DNA from: Adiantum capillus-veneris
Taxonomy: Eukaryota > Streptophyta > Polypodiopsida > Polypodiales > Pteridaceae
Direction of reading: 5' to 3'
DNA: 64,000 nucleotides
Assembly (NCBI GenBank): GCA_014529385.2
Contig: CM043967.1
Span: forward strand, 130,323,182 to 130,387,181
The notes beneath the pieces were generated by a model. That model ran no database searches and was not told the DNA's origin. It saw only the letters and a program-made list of their open reading frames with translations. Position 1 is the stretch's first letter, and each line of letters begins with the position of its first letter. Made by a program: the position numbers and the translations under genes. Positions 19,454-30,792 of this stretch are shown here, piece by piece.

Positions 19454-20329
19454 GAGGAGAAAGGTGAACTTGTTGCAGAAATGTTCGACTTCAGAGCTCA
19501 GAAATGGAGACCTTTACCTGCTCTTCCTCCAAATTCCTCCTTTGATTTTTCCTGTGCTGTCATTGGGTATAATGTGTATGCAGTAGGTGGGTTTGTGGGA
19601 TTGTCAGAAAATGCATCTAAGATGCCTGTATACAACATACGAACAAATACATGGAAAGAAGCCAATCAGATGCAATTTTTGAGAGAGGCATGTGGCTGTG
19701 GTGTAATCAGGAATCGCATTTACGTGGCGGGTGGATACTGCAGGCTAGTAAAATCGCATGAGATAAGGTTACGCAGTGGAGAGGTGTACATGCCTCACAG
19801 AAATGTATGGTGTCCAATAGCAAACATGAGAGAGGGTCGAAGTTGCTGCACTTCAGCTGTTGTTGGAGATAAGCTCTACATTATTGGAGGCTATGGGACA
19901 CTGACCATGCTTCAAAGTGTGGAGGTCTATGATCCAGAAGATGACTCCTGGGTGCAGGGAGCAAGTATGCCACGACTCTGGTTCCTGGCTGGTTGTGCTG
20001 CGATCGGTTCAAAAATATATGTCATTGGATCTGATCTAAATGTTATGGATGGAAAGGAGCTAGCAGTCTTTGACACTAAACTGGATACTTGGAGTGTTGT
20101 GGGCTCAATTCCTTTCAATGAGCTGGTGATGCGTAGCCACTGCAGCTTGTGGGGCTGCGCAGTAACTTCGGTCGGAGACAAACTGTATGTGCTAGGTGGA
20201 GCAAGCTCTTATGATAGGGGTGGGCTCAACACTGCTCTTGTATATGATCCTGTTACAGAGCAATGGTCAACCATGAGAGAGATGCGCAGTAGCAGACATG
20301 CTTGTGGAGCTGTTGGGATAAATCTTTGA
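19454..20329 (+). CDS. kelch-repeat protein, last exon (5' exons not seen)
   Basis: From the splice acceptor at 19451-19453 an uninterrupted frame of 291 codons plus stop encodes about five kelch units. The GG or near-GG pairs are YAVGGFVG, YVAGGYCR, YIIGGYGT, YVIGSDLN (second Gly lost) and YVLGGASS. Each is followed by the usual Y/F...W blade residues (YNIRTNTW, YDPEDDSW, FDTKLDTW, YDPVTEQW). These fold as a beta-propeller; in plants such proteins are usually F-box/kelch substrate adaptors of SCF ubiquitin ligases, but no F-box is visible here. An ATG at 19430 gives the same frame but lies inside the splice site, so I prefer the exon start. It is the only intact host-like gene part, and upstream exons may lie beyond the Gyp elements or be lost. 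Confidence 0.8.
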   Translation, partial: EEKGELVAEMFDFRAQKWRPLPALPPNSSFDFSCAVIGYNVYAVGGFVGLSENASKMPVYNIRTNTWKEANQMQFLREACGCGVIRNRIYVAGGYCRLVKSHEIRLRSGEVYMPHRNVWCPIANMREGRSCCTSAVVGDKLYIIGGYGTLTMLQSVEVYDPEDDSWVQGASMPRLWFLAGCAAIGSKIYVIGSDLNVMDGKELAVFDTKLDTWSVVGSIPFNELVMRSHCSLWGCAVTSVGDKLYVLGGASSYDRGGLNTALVYDPVTEQWSTMREMRSSRHACGAVGINL

Positions 20330-21576
20330 CATGATCGTTCCTCAAATGTACATTGTTTGTTCCTATTCAAAGAGATTGTTTTGTTCTGTTTACTACTAGA
20401 GTTTTTCAACCACGTATCCCCGACTTAAGGTGGATTAGAGTGCCATGGCTTGGTTTGTAAAACATCGATAACGTAGTTCTTAGGTGTATCCTCCAGTTAT
20501 TGGTGGATGAGAGTGCCATGGCCGGATCTTACCATGTATCGTCGACCTAAAGGTGGATTAGAGTGCTGTGGCCTGGTCTTTTAGCCTGATCTTTGCGTGC
20601 CCTCTTTGATAGCGTTTGCTTTAATTTCTGCCGACAGTCTGGTCATTGAATAGGTTGTTGAATTTCAAAAATGTATATGAGAGTTTTAGCGCCTGTATCG
20701 AGCATTTAGATATCGTAGGACAAGTTCGTCGTCCTCTAACGTCTTTGACATCAGTGGGCTTAGCTTTAGCTATATTTTATGCCTAGCAATTTTACATTGG
20801 TCAAGTTTTGAGGTCTTTTTAGGATCTCTTGAGACAAATTTATGACGAGGCAGCAACCAAAGATGTTCTTGTGAGTGGGTACAGATCTTATGGTGGTAGA
20901 GTGGAATCATGATACTGTATAAGTATCAACCCATAAGAAGTTTAGATCTTATGGTGGGCCTTGCCAGATTGAGCTGAACGGCTGTTGGACTGTGCAGTGG
21001 TAATGGCAAGCAGAGGAGCCAATGTGGAGATTGAGATTGGTCTGAAAACAATGCATGTTTTGTCCCTTTCACAAAACATGGAAGAGCCTTCCTCCAAAGA
21101 CCCTTTAATGGGTGCTGGAAAATAAGGGCCATTTCTCTATACAACACAGGTGGAAGAGCCCCTTTACCTGTTTCATGCTGAGAAAACCACTTAACTTCCG
21201 GTGCAAAAGCAATACATCCGCCTTCTCCAAACACTCTCACAACACTATTTTGTGCGACTTTTATGCCACCACACAAACAAGATAAGGGGAGCACATATAC
21301 ATCAGAAATCCTCTCTACTAACTTCAGGTATCATGAATGATATATACATGAGATTTGACACAAATTGAGGAGTAGAGCTACTCTTGAATGACATTGATCT
21401 GCGCATATCAACTTATTTTGACATAAAAGTGACTAAAAATGGGGGCTTCTATGTGTGGGCACATATGGACAAAAAATAGGGTGTTGATCAATCATGTCAT
21501 GAAATTGAACTACTTTTAGGTCGTTAGAAGAAATGGTTTAAACTAGAGTGCTTCTTTAGCTGCATTGTAGTGTATA

Positions 21577-21900
21577 ATGCTTTCTTGCCACACCCATGGT
21601 GAGCATTATGTTGCAATCAACATGTTCAAAGAGAAGACATATTGGCAGGGATGCCCATTGAAAACAACACATGCTTCCTTGTCACAGCCATGTTGGAATC
21701 AACACACTCCAAGAGACCAAATCCGAGAGAGGATGCCCATCAAGAACTCTTCGTGCTTTCATGAGGGCACCACATTTGGGAAATATATCGACCAAAGCAC
21801 CGCCAAGCACGACATCTTTTACCAACAGGAGGACACAAAACAAGTGATTCTCACATGAGGATATAGAGAGAGCTGCTAGGGCAGATGATGGTGTCTTGCT
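21577..21900 (-). pseudogene. PPR protein gene fragment
   Basis: One minus frame reads GGALVDIFPKCGALMKARRV and then LDGHPLSDLVSWSVLI, closely resembling the NALVDMYAKCG...DVVSW signature of plant PLS-type pentatricopeptide repeats. After a stop, another frame reads VVFNGHPCQYVFSLNMLI, like the next motif. PPR proteins bind organellar RNA for editing or processing. Only about two repeats remain, with stops and frameshifts and no DYW or E domain, so this is a relic. Confidence 0.65.
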
Positions 21901-22761
21901 GGAATTGCGCAAGTTCTGCTTGGACTAGTTGTTATTGCTACGAGTTTAGGAGAGATTGTTTACACAACGTTGGTGAGTTTAGCAGAGGCGGTTACGCAAT
22001 GTTGGCCATAAATAAAGCAAGACAATTGTTTCAAAAGTTGTGCCACGTGGATTAAGGAGGTGCCATCGTTTCGAATGGTGGGGTTATGCTAACAAAGTAA
22101 CAAGCTAACATGCACATGTAAGGGCCAAAATTGGCCATACAACCATGAGATGCAGTGCCTAAGTATGACTATTTAGGGATGACCAAATCTCTAACACCAC
22201 TTCAATGCCAAATGTGTAGTCCAAGCTATCATGTTGAAGATTATAATCCAAAAGTATCTTGAAGAGGATGCTTGGTGAGAAGATTGCAAAACTATCTTTG
22301 GTAGGACTCTACTTTAAGCTAATACAATCACCCTCAACAGTCTCAAGCAAAGTGGTAGCCAACATCAATATGCTTGTACGTCCACAAATAATCGATTAGG
22401 TGCGATGGGAGTTTGAAGAGAAAATGATAGGTTATTGTAGCAGTTTCAAGATAGGACACTTAACTTCAATAGAAAAAGACAATGTAGGGTGTCTATACTA
22501 AGTATCATGATTGTCAGGAGTAAAATTAGCCGTGAAAAATTTAAGACAAGATAATGTAGAGCATTGTTCCATGCCATACTTCTACAGGAAGTTTTGAATA
22601 ACTGTGGCATGTATGGTGAATAAACTAGCGTGGCATTCTATTGGAAAGGAGATGGGGGGAACGGTTGCTTCCAATTCCAATCTTGCTTGCACACTTCCTT
22701 GTCAACCTCTCACCATCTCTCCCAATTTTCAAGTGCACACACACACATAAACTTTGACACC

Positions 22762-22763
<2 letters not shown>

Positions 22764-22796
<33 letters not shown>
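22764..22796. repeat. (CA)n microsatellite
   Basis: An uninterrupted CA tract of about 16 units; a shorter CA run lies just upstream at 22737-22747. Confidence 0.9.
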
Positions 22797-22797
<1 letters not shown>

Positions 22798-23047
22798 GCT
22801 TGATAATGAAAGAGTGTAAGAGAGTAAGAGAGGAGATGTAGACTTGATTAGGGAGTACATAGCACAACATAACATAGTATAAGAGAGAGGAAGGGGAAAA
22901 ATTGAGAGCATCTACATAAGAAAGGCCTAAAGATTGTAGCTCCAAACTCCACGACACCTCGTGGAGTTTGGTATTAATATTTGATATTACTTATTAGTGC
23001 CAAAATTGAAAGCCCCTCTTTTACATTTAGTTCAATTTAGTTATAAG

Positions 23048-23337
23048 TGGACATATCACTTATTGCATGATTCTCTTAGGGTGAGTACGCACTATCCTAT
23101 TTACAAAGCAGCCATGGTGGCTTATTGATAAAAAATCTAAAACACTGTGCAAATATGAAATGACCGATTAATTTTTTTATAGGCGACGCCTTCTCCTTAA
23201 CTCCCAGAACTCAAATCTACAAATCATCAACTCACTGTTAGTAAAATAAAAAGACAACACAATAATGATCCATTACGCTCCAACTATCCCAATTGTAGTT
23301 AATCACATACAACAGGAGGGTGCCCAGTCTCATAACA
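23048..23337 (-). repeat. Gyp-3 3' LTR
   Basis: This 290-bp repeat is TGGACATATCAC...CATAACA in plus view and matches 25750-26042 along its length with scattered substitutions and small indels. It abuts the polypurine tract on the right. Confidence 0.75.
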
Positions 23338-23799
23338 TCCCTCCCTCCAGGGATAGCAACTGTCCTTAGTTGCTCAATAGAGAATTAACTCGATCATGAG
23401 TGATGAAATGTGTGGAGAAGATCTCGACAGTTTCGGATTTTTTTTTTCCAGGTATCCATGTAGCATCTTCTCTAGATTGAATTTTAAAAGTCAAAAGATA
23501 ACGATTATAAATCATACCAGTGTGTGTAGTGGTGGTCTCGTGATCAACTATTTGGTGAGGGATGAGTTGCTCTTCTTGATCTACATATATATGATGTGTA
23601 GGTAGGGTCCTCGAAAGGGTCGTAATAAACTAATGTGAAATGCATTGTGAATGTGCGGGTGTCAGTGAAATGCATTGTGAATGTGCCAGTGTCAAGGTAA
23701 TTCTAAACAAAATGAAACATAATTGATCACATCAAAAAATTTGAATAAACCATAAAAATGAGGAGCAAGTTTGACAAAAATGTTTGTATGAACACTTTT

Positions 23800-25749
23800 A
23801 ATTCTTTTTTTTTTCAATTCGAAGAATAACATGATCTCCTTCCTTAAATGCATGTGCTTTGCGGTGCTTCTTAACATGTTTAGTATACAGTTCTTGTGAA
23901 TGCTTGATAGCAGAGTGCACACTTTCATAAATCTCATGAAAATTTATAGTGAAAGTATCAGCAGGCAGACACAATGTTAGAAACTCGTGAAGCAGGAGTA
24001 GGGAGAGAATGACCATACACAATCTCAAAAGGAGACTTACCTGTAGCAGAGTGTGTGGTGTTTCTATAAGGAAACTGTAAAATATACAAGTAATCATCCC
24101 ATTTCTTGAATTGAGAAGACATACGCTTTCAATAAATTAATAATAGTGCGAGTGGTGACTTCTATTTGACCATTAAATTTCGGATGGAATGCACAAGTGA
24201 AATAAAGTGTAGTGCCAAGATTTTCAAAAGTTGTAGTCCAAAAAACACTACAAAATTTTGAATCTCTATCATATATGATCACGTTTGGCAAACCATCATG
24301 AGAAAAAACATCTTTTAAAAAGAGAAGTGCAACTTGATGTGCAGTGAGAGTTTTCTTGCATGGAATGAAATATGTTTGTTTAGAAAAATGATCAATAACA
24401 GTCCAAATCATGTCATGTTTGTGAGCAGTGAGTGTGAAACCAGTAACAAAGTCCATAGAAATGTGTTTCTAAGGTCTTTCAGGAATGGGAAGAGGATGTA
24501 AGAGACCTAATTTCTTACCTATTGTTGCTTTAATCTTTTGACAAATGAGACAAGATAAAACATACTTTTTAGCATCAGTTTTCATAGCAGACCAATAAAA
24601 ATCACGACATAAATTCTAAAAAGTAGTAGCAAAACCTTTGTGTCTAGCATAAGGTGGTTTATGTAACTCTTCAATGAGAAAAACTCAAAATGGTTTTGTG
24701 ATACACAATTTTTGTTTGAAGTAAATAAAATTTTCTTGTATAGTGTATTCAAGAAAGGTGTGCATTGAATTTTCAAACATATGCAACCAAGTTGTTTTAA
24801 AGTCATCGTCTTTTATAAACAAACTTCCTGTAATAACTACATAGGCCAATGAAAGAACGTAACTCATGCAGGGTTTTTGGTCTAGGCCATGATTGTATAG
24901 CTTCAATTTTCTTAGGGTCCACATGTATTCCCTTACCCGATACAATGTGTCCCAAATATTCAATTTTAAATTGAAAAAATGAACTCTTTTTAGGATTCAA
25001 GTATAAATGGTTTTGTGAGAGAAAGTCAAAGACACATATTAAATGCTTCTTATGTTCTTGCTCAGATCTACTAAATACCAAAATGCTTCTTATGTTCTTG
25101 CTCAGATCTACTAAATACCAAAATATCATCAAAAAATACAATGACAAAATCTTGATGGTCAATGAAAATTCAATTCATTATGCGAGGGAAGGTAGCTGTT
25201 GCATTTGTCAGACCAAATGGCATGACAAGGAATTCATAGTGTCCCGTTTGTGTTCTAAATGCAGTTTTGTAGACATCTTGTTTATACATTTTAACTTGGT
25301 GATACCCTGATTTAAGGTCGATTTTGCTAAAGATGTGTGCCCCTTTGAGTTTGTCCAGAAGATCATCCACTCTAGAAAGAGGAAATCTATTCTTAATGGT
25401 GATCTTGTTTAGAGCCTTGTAGTCAATACACATACGAAAAGTTCCATTTTTCTTCTTGACAAGAAGTACGGGAGCTTCATATGGTGAACTACGAGGTCTA
25501 ATAAGGCCTCGATCAAGTAAGTCGGTGATTTGGTTTTGTATTCCAGTGTATGCGGTTGGGTTTACACGGTATGGTGCTCTACAAGGAGGTTCACTACCCG
25601 TAATAATATCAATTTTATGGTCTTCAGGACGTGATGTGGTATTCCAGGAGGCAATTCATGCATTAAACAATGTTTAAATTGCAAGAGAAATTTGTTGCAT
25701 GAAGAGTCTTGAGAAGTTTTGGTGTGAGCGGAAAGTTGGTTTACAAGAG
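23800..25749 (-). pseudogene. Gyp-3 pol remnant: RT and integrase, many lesions
   Basis: Leftwards from 25749: an end-of-linker motif (HELPPGIP), the RT start ([51 protein letters not shown]), the catalytic FFDDILVFS split by a 40-bp duplication, and the RT thumb (YLGHIVSGKGIHVDPKKIEA, RSFIGLCSYYRKF). RNase H is missing. The integrase zinc region (CLICQKIKATIGKKLGL) follows, then the core: Asp in SMDFVTG, Asp in IIYDRDSKF and Glu in HPKFNGQIEV. The C-terminus has KHRKAHAFKEGDHVILRIEK. Numerous stops and frameshifts rule out activity. Confidence 0.8.
25041..25120. repeat. perfect 40-bp tandem duplication inside RT
   Basis: Bases 25041-25080 and 25081-25120 are identical (AAATGCTTCTTATGTTCTTG...). 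Forty is not a multiple of three, so the duplication shifts the RT frame immediately after the catalytic aspartates. Confidence 0.95.
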
Positions 25750-26042
25750 TGGAACATATCACTTATTGCATGACCCTCTTAGGGTGAGTTCTCACTATCC
25801 TATTTACAAAGCAGCCATGGTGGCTTATTGATAAAAAATTCTAAAACACTGCGCAAATATAAAATGGCCAATGAATTTATTTATTGCCGACGCCTTCTCC
25901 TCAACTCCCAAAACTCCAACCTACAAATCATCAACTCACCATTAGTAAAACTAAATAGTCAGTATAATAATTACCCATTACGCTCCAACTATCCCAACTG
26001 TAGTGAACCACATACAATAGGAGGCTGCCTAGTCTCGTAACA
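25750..26042 (-). repeat. Gyp-3 5' LTR
   Basis: This 293-bp repeat matches 23048-23337. Pol sequence starts directly at its left edge, so the primer site is lost. Confidence 0.7.
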
Positions 26043-27758
26043 CTTTCATGATGCGCTACCCGTAAACTTAATCAAAGCTTAATTCAACATTCAATGCACT
26101 AATGAAAAGAGGTGACCAGGATATAGACAACACATAATCTGATTAACTTATGACTCAATATATGTGTTTACTCTTCAAGGGTTTCGAATGATTGAGGGAT
26201 GCTTATCTAGAGATAAAGTGAATGAAGGAGTTTAAATGAAGGCGGATCCACAACTCATACATGTGGCATCTAGTAGATGAGAGAGATGAGCCTCCAAGTG
26301 GCAAAGGGTATACACATGACATACATGGGAAATCTAGAGAGGATACACAAGGGAAAGAAAAAAGAGTGCTCAACCCCAACCAACCTTACCTAGGACTCTT
26401 TGTGACTGACAACATAGGACAAAACCAAATGAAATCATGACAATGAACCTTGAGACGAAGAAAAATTGCATTCCCTCAACAAAAGGCTAGTAACAAAATC
26501 AACTAGCAAACATGATAACAAAGCTATCCAAGCCGACATTGCCACCTTGACATGAGCCTTGACAACAATGAAGGACAAGATACAACACAAAAACATCAAC
26601 AATATATCATTGTTTGGTGAAATGCCCTTGATCTTCTTCTACCACATGAAGCTTTTGGTTTACCTTTGAAGACTCTCCCTTTATTCTTATAGTAGCATTT
26701 GGATGGTGGATAGTTTGTCTTGCCACAATGAGGGTTGTTACCATATTATGGTAGTGATGTGTGTGAGCACTCATTTTAGGGCTACTTTCATCGATTCAAA
26801 GGCCTTTCTCTTGAACTAAATGGTGCTTGTTCGTGTAAAAAGGTGTGATTTGAGCCAACCTATCTTTGTATTAGCACACTCAGTTCTATTACTTCCTATG
26901 TTGAGTGCTCTTGAGCTTCTCCATCATCTTGTCCATCTTTTCATGCATTCTTGTAGCTGTATTTCCAACAATTTGTATCAAAGAAGACTTTACTATAAAA
27001 CACCATAATAGATAAAATGGAAAATTCTCATTGAAATAGGAATCTTAAACGTCAATCCATGCCACCTAAAAAGGGAAAATCCCATCCATATCACTAAACA
27101 TAATGGAAAACCAATAGAAAACTTATGTTGAAGATGAAAAAGTTTCTTAGAACATCAAGAAAATTAAGATTTACACCGGTCCAATTCTCTTGGTACCATT
27201 GTTTAATAGAAGCACCATGCTTTATGAGACACTGCACTTGAGTTCACATCAGTTTAGGTACATTGGAATCGTGGCACTAAAATATTCAATCTTTCTAAGA
27301 AAACTAGACTAGCCATCAAGTTGATAAGATTCAACTAGCCATCCGAATCTTATACAAAGTTTTGACTTCGTGCTGTCTACCCCAACCCTAGTAGGATTGT
27401 TAATGCATCTAGACTATCAGACAATGGCAAGGACTATGTGTATTTATATTGAATTTACCATATTTTCCATGAGCACATTAAGGGCTTCAACACATGGATT
27501 CACTTTGGTTCTAGTGTACATATTTGTAACCTAACTCGAAGCTATATGATAGCATCTTGAATCCTTGCAAGGTAACCTATAGAGCTATCAATGAATTCTC
27601 ATGAGATTTGGCCAGTTGTCCAAATGTCATACATACACATCACCATGTGCTATCAATCCTCATCATTGTCATGCGTGTCTAGGCACCCCTCTACCACTAA
27701 ATATAATGGAAAGTCAATAAGCAAACTTATGCTGAAGATAACAAACTTTTTTTTAACA
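26043..27758. other. unassigned AT-rich stretch with a direct repeat
   Basis: No gene is supported. The blocks 27080-27195 and 27690-27805 share ACTAAAcATAATGGAAA...CAATA and AACTTATG-TGAAGAT, so they are diverged copies of one sequence about 610 bp apart; the second copy runs into copia protease sequence near 27800. A weak primer-site look-alike (TTTGTATCAAAG, about 26971) and a weak integrase-like SDNGKDYVY (about 27420) are noted but not called. Confidence 0.4.
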
Positions 27759-29066
27759 TCAAGATAATTGAAATTTGGATAGACATCCAATTCTTGTAGC
27801 AACATGTAGAGTGTAAAGAGTTCCATGTTTGAAACCCTTTGCCACAATCAAAGAACCCTTTGACAACTTCCAAGAAGCATTTCCAAAAGAAGTATGATAA
27901 CCCTCATCATCAAGTTTCCCAGTGCTAATCAAACTTTTTGCCAACTTTGAAACACGTCTCACATTCTTCAAAGTGAAGTGACAACCATTAGCAAACTGCA
28001 ACTGTACATCACCAGTGCCAACTATGTCACACACATAATTGTTTCCAAGATGGACTACACCTTTCCTTGAAGCATCCTAAGTAGAAAACCATTCTCTACA
28101 TGGAGTAACATGAAATGATGCACCATAATCAATGATCCACTGTTGAAAGGTATTAGTGGAACCTGCAACTAAAACATCATAGTCAAGAGATGATAAGAAC
28201 AACACATCTCCATGTGATTCCATTGTGTTTGCTTCTTCAATCTTCACAGATGAAGCTTTCTGTTCACCTTTGTCTTGAACTTTCTTACCTTTAGCTTTCC
28301 TTTTCTCTCTCTTCCATCTAAAAAAATCCTTTTGTATATGACCTGGCTTATTGCGATGGTAACACTTTATGTCATGACGAGAACGAGATTTGCTTCTTGA
28401 TTTTCCTCTATCTACAAATTCCTTTCTTGATTGCGATCTACCACAAACATTAAGAGCAGTAGAACCTTTACCACTGCCATTGTTCTTCCTATTCATCTCT
28501 TCAGTCAACAAAGAACTAGCAACCTCCTCCATGGTTAGTTCATTCACTATAAGACTATTACTAACTGTCGTACAAAAAGTATCCCAAATTTATGGCAAAG
28601 TGGTCAACAAAAACATAGCTTTCAGGTTATCTTTAAGAGGAACCTTTTGTGCAATCAATTGGCTAAAGATCACATTGAACTCATTCAAGTGATATGACAC
28701 CGAACTCCCTTCTTTCATGTGACAATCAACAAGTTTCTTTAGCCAATAGACTTGTGATGCAACACTAGTCTGATCATAAAGATTGCATAAGCATTGCCAT
28801 AACGCATAAGCACCTCCTTCAACATCTTCCACATTGTAGTACACAACCTTGGACAATGATAACTGAATGGTAGACTTAGGTAGCTCATCTACCTCTTCCC
28901 ATTCTTTCGCATCTATATTATTGGGTTTGACACCTTGAAACTTTATGGGTTTAACTTGCTTCTTTTGAACCAATACATTCATGATTTGCCTCTTCCAATA
29001 AGAAAAGTTATTTCCATCAAACTTTTCATTGTTAAGCAAAGCGTTACCCAAAGAAGAAGAAGCCAT
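27759..29066 (-). pseudogene. Cop-2 gag and protease, two in-frame stops
   Basis: The ATG at 29066 starts MASSSLGNALLNNEKFDG. Gag has the copia-type FDGNNFSYWKRQIMNVL and WLKKLVDCHMKEGSSVSYHL blocks. A stop at 28590-28592 interrupts the frame. The zinc knuckle is degraded (CYHRNKPGHIQKDF, two Cys lost) and the protease site reads WIIDYGASFHV where DSGAS is expected. A second stop is at 28077-28079; the frame continues to GDVQLQFANG and KSLISTGKLDDEGY. Clearly decayed. Confidence 0.8.
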
Positions 29067-30305
29067 AATGCTACTAAATGGCAAGAATAATCTTGACAAA
29101 AATGCAGCAAACTTTCAACTATGAATTGAGTAAAATCTCAACTAACAAACCCAATAGAAGTACAAGAGAATGAATGGAAAGATAAAGAGATGTTCAAGAA
29201 ATCACAGCCATGAAATTCACGGGAAATTTTTGGCAAAATCTCCCTTGTAAGAGGAACAAAATCTCAAATCCCAAATGTCATAAATCACAAAAATAAGCAA
29301 TATGTGCTAGCATCTCAACAAGAAGGGTCAAGAATCAACGCATCTCTCAATGCATACATAACATGAACACATATGTCGTCCACCTATGTCCACTATCATA
29401 CATGTCCTATGGCGAGGCCATGATAAGGGGAGCTCTAGCAACCTAATCCACCTTGCACTGAATAACCCGGCCCCCAGTGCTCGGCTTCAAAAAACCTCAC
29501 GCACGGCCCTCACAAAAGGCTAAGCAATGACACGACTATAGTCAAGTCTCAGAAATGACTATCTTCCGAACCAAGTCTCAAAAATGACCGGGATTGCCAT
29601 ATTAACCAAGGTGGCTCCACAAATGCGTACATAGGTAGTATCCACAAGACCGTGCATCAAAGTAATCAACAATGTGCATAAATTAGCGCAAAACCTCAAG
29701 ATGCACTATCAACCATAGATGAGCTCAATAAGCATAATCCGAGCGCATTTGTTTCCTTCAAAAGCCATGCATAAACTTTGGTTATGTATGCTAAAAATCC
29801 CTAAGAAAACCAGCCACGCATTGAGAGAGCGAAGTATGCAATACGCATCCCATTTCCAACAACTCTTCACAAGAAAAGCATCTGTAACTTTTTGAACACC
29901 CTGCAGCCAGTCAACCAATATCTCCCAAACCGTTCAGAATTTGCAAAAACTTCCTTCTGCAAAGTTGTGGATACAGAAAAAACAGCTAGAAACAATGGGA
30001 ATGGACCTGAAATGGGCTGTTTTCATAGGTCAAAGTAGATCTGTAAAAATTTGCACCTGTGTACCCTAGACGTGCAGGCAGTCTACCAAACGTACAACAA
30101 AATAAGTGCTGAATTTGGAAAAACTTTCAATTGGAAAGTTGTAGACCACGACGTTTTTGGTAAGGATGGAGGGAATCAAGCTGAAAATCGACCTTTTACT
30201 CAGCCAAAATTTTGCTATAAAACAGTGGTGAAAATTTCACACCTTCATCGCAATCTCCGCCACAATGTTGCTGTGCTCTCTGCAATTGCCATGAGCTCTG
30301 ATATA
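29067..30305 (-). other. Cop-2 leader
   Basis: This untranslated leader lies between LTR and gag. A block at 29440-29520 (CAACCTAATCCACC..., CCCCAGTGCTCGGC, TCAAAAAACCTCAC) is strongly similar to 49170-49250 in the Cop-1 leader, though surrounding leader sequence is less alike. Confidence 0.55.
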
Positions 30306-30345
30306 TGAGTGAGCAGCATGAAAGGGATGTAAGGGCTGAGAGATT

Positions 30346-30413
<68 letters not shown>

Positions 30414-30485
30414 GTGGAGCTTCTTCTCACACTATATGTGATCTCCTTATTGTTTGTATTGGCCTAATGGCCTTTATCCCCAACA
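30306..30485 (-). repeat. Cop-2 5' LTR with (GA)n tract
   Basis: In minus view the LTR starts TGTTGGGGATAAAGGCC, comparable to the Cop-1 LTR start TGTTGGGATTAAAGCCC, and ends next to the degraded primer site. A pure GA microsatellite fills 30352-30408. Confidence 0.65.
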
Positions 30486-30486
30486 T

Positions 30487-30775
30487 TTATGAATTAGGGT
30501 TTAGGACCCTACGTTTGGCATTTTGCACTTGGGGTTTGAAGTTTGTGGCTTCGCGTTTAGGATTTTGGGTTTGGGATTTAGGGCTTGGGGTTTAGGGTTG
30601 AATTTTAAAGGTTTGAAGTTTGGGATTTGGGCTTAGGGCTTAAGGTTTAGTTTAGGGTTTAGGGCTTAGAATTGGGCTCAAGGCTTAGGGTTTAGGGTTT
30701 GAAGTTTGGGGCTTACGGTTTGGGATCTAGGGCTTGGAGGTTATGGCTTAGGGTTTAGGGCCGTACGCAACTTCT
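30487..30775 (+). repeat. telomere-like degenerate TTTAGGG tract
   Basis: About 280 bp on the G-rich strand are made almost wholly of TTTAGGG and close variants (TTTGGGA, TTAGGGC, TTGAAGT, TTTGGGG). It begins directly after the Cop-2 LTR end (30485). It resembles interstitial Arabidopsis-type telomeric sequence or a subtelomeric satellite. Confidence 0.75.
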
Positions 30776-30792
30776 TAGGGACCTATACTTGA

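Larger units (their letters stand above)
20330..23047. other. 3' flank of the kelch gene, mostly noncoding
   Basis: At 20415-20580 three diverged units contain AGGTGGATTAGAGTGCCATGG, 60-75 bp apart. A 122-codon minus frame (20926-21294) shows no recognisable domain or codon pattern and is not called. A PPR scrap (next entry) lies at 21577-21900. A weak zinc-knuckle-like CQMCSPSYHVEDY occurs near 22210-22250. No other gene is seen. Confidence 0.5.
23048..26042 (-). mobile_element. Gyp-3: minus-strand gypsy element, 5' truncated inside
   Basis: Two direct repeats of about 290 bp (23048-23337 and 25750-26042) enclose minus-strand pol. The complement of 23338-23352 is CCCTGGAGGGAGGGA, a polypurine tract directly before TGTTATGAGAC, so the left repeat is the 3' LTR. 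The right repeat is followed at once by pol sequence before the reverse transcriptase, with no primer site, gag or protease, so the 5' internal part is deleted. Flanking 5-mers (ATAAG and CTTTC) do not match. It may belong to a chromovirus lineage, judging from the RT and integrase motifs. Confidence 0.75.
27759..30485 (-). mobile_element. Cop-2: truncated minus-strand copia (5' part)
   Basis: Leftwards: 5' LTR (30306-30485), a degraded primer site (GCTCTGATA at 30296-30304), a leader of about 1.2 kb, then gag and protease. Integrase, RT and the 3' LTR are missing because the element breaks off at about 27760-27800. Gag and leader resemble Cop-1 (47510-49818), including a shared leader block at 29440-29520 versus 49170-49250. 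Confidence 0.75.

Noticed and set aside
20926-21294. 122-codon minus frame
   Set aside because: No domain, no homologous frame elsewhere in the window, and composition like its noncoding surroundings.
22200-22260. CQMCSPSYHVEDY, a zinc-knuckle-like string
   Set aside because: The last Cys is Tyr, there is no gag core around it, and the flanking sequence is noncoding.
27400-27500. SDNGKDYVY, like the second Asp of a copia integrase
   Set aside because: Too short, interrupted by a stop, and no zinc-binding or catalytic Glu block is nearby.
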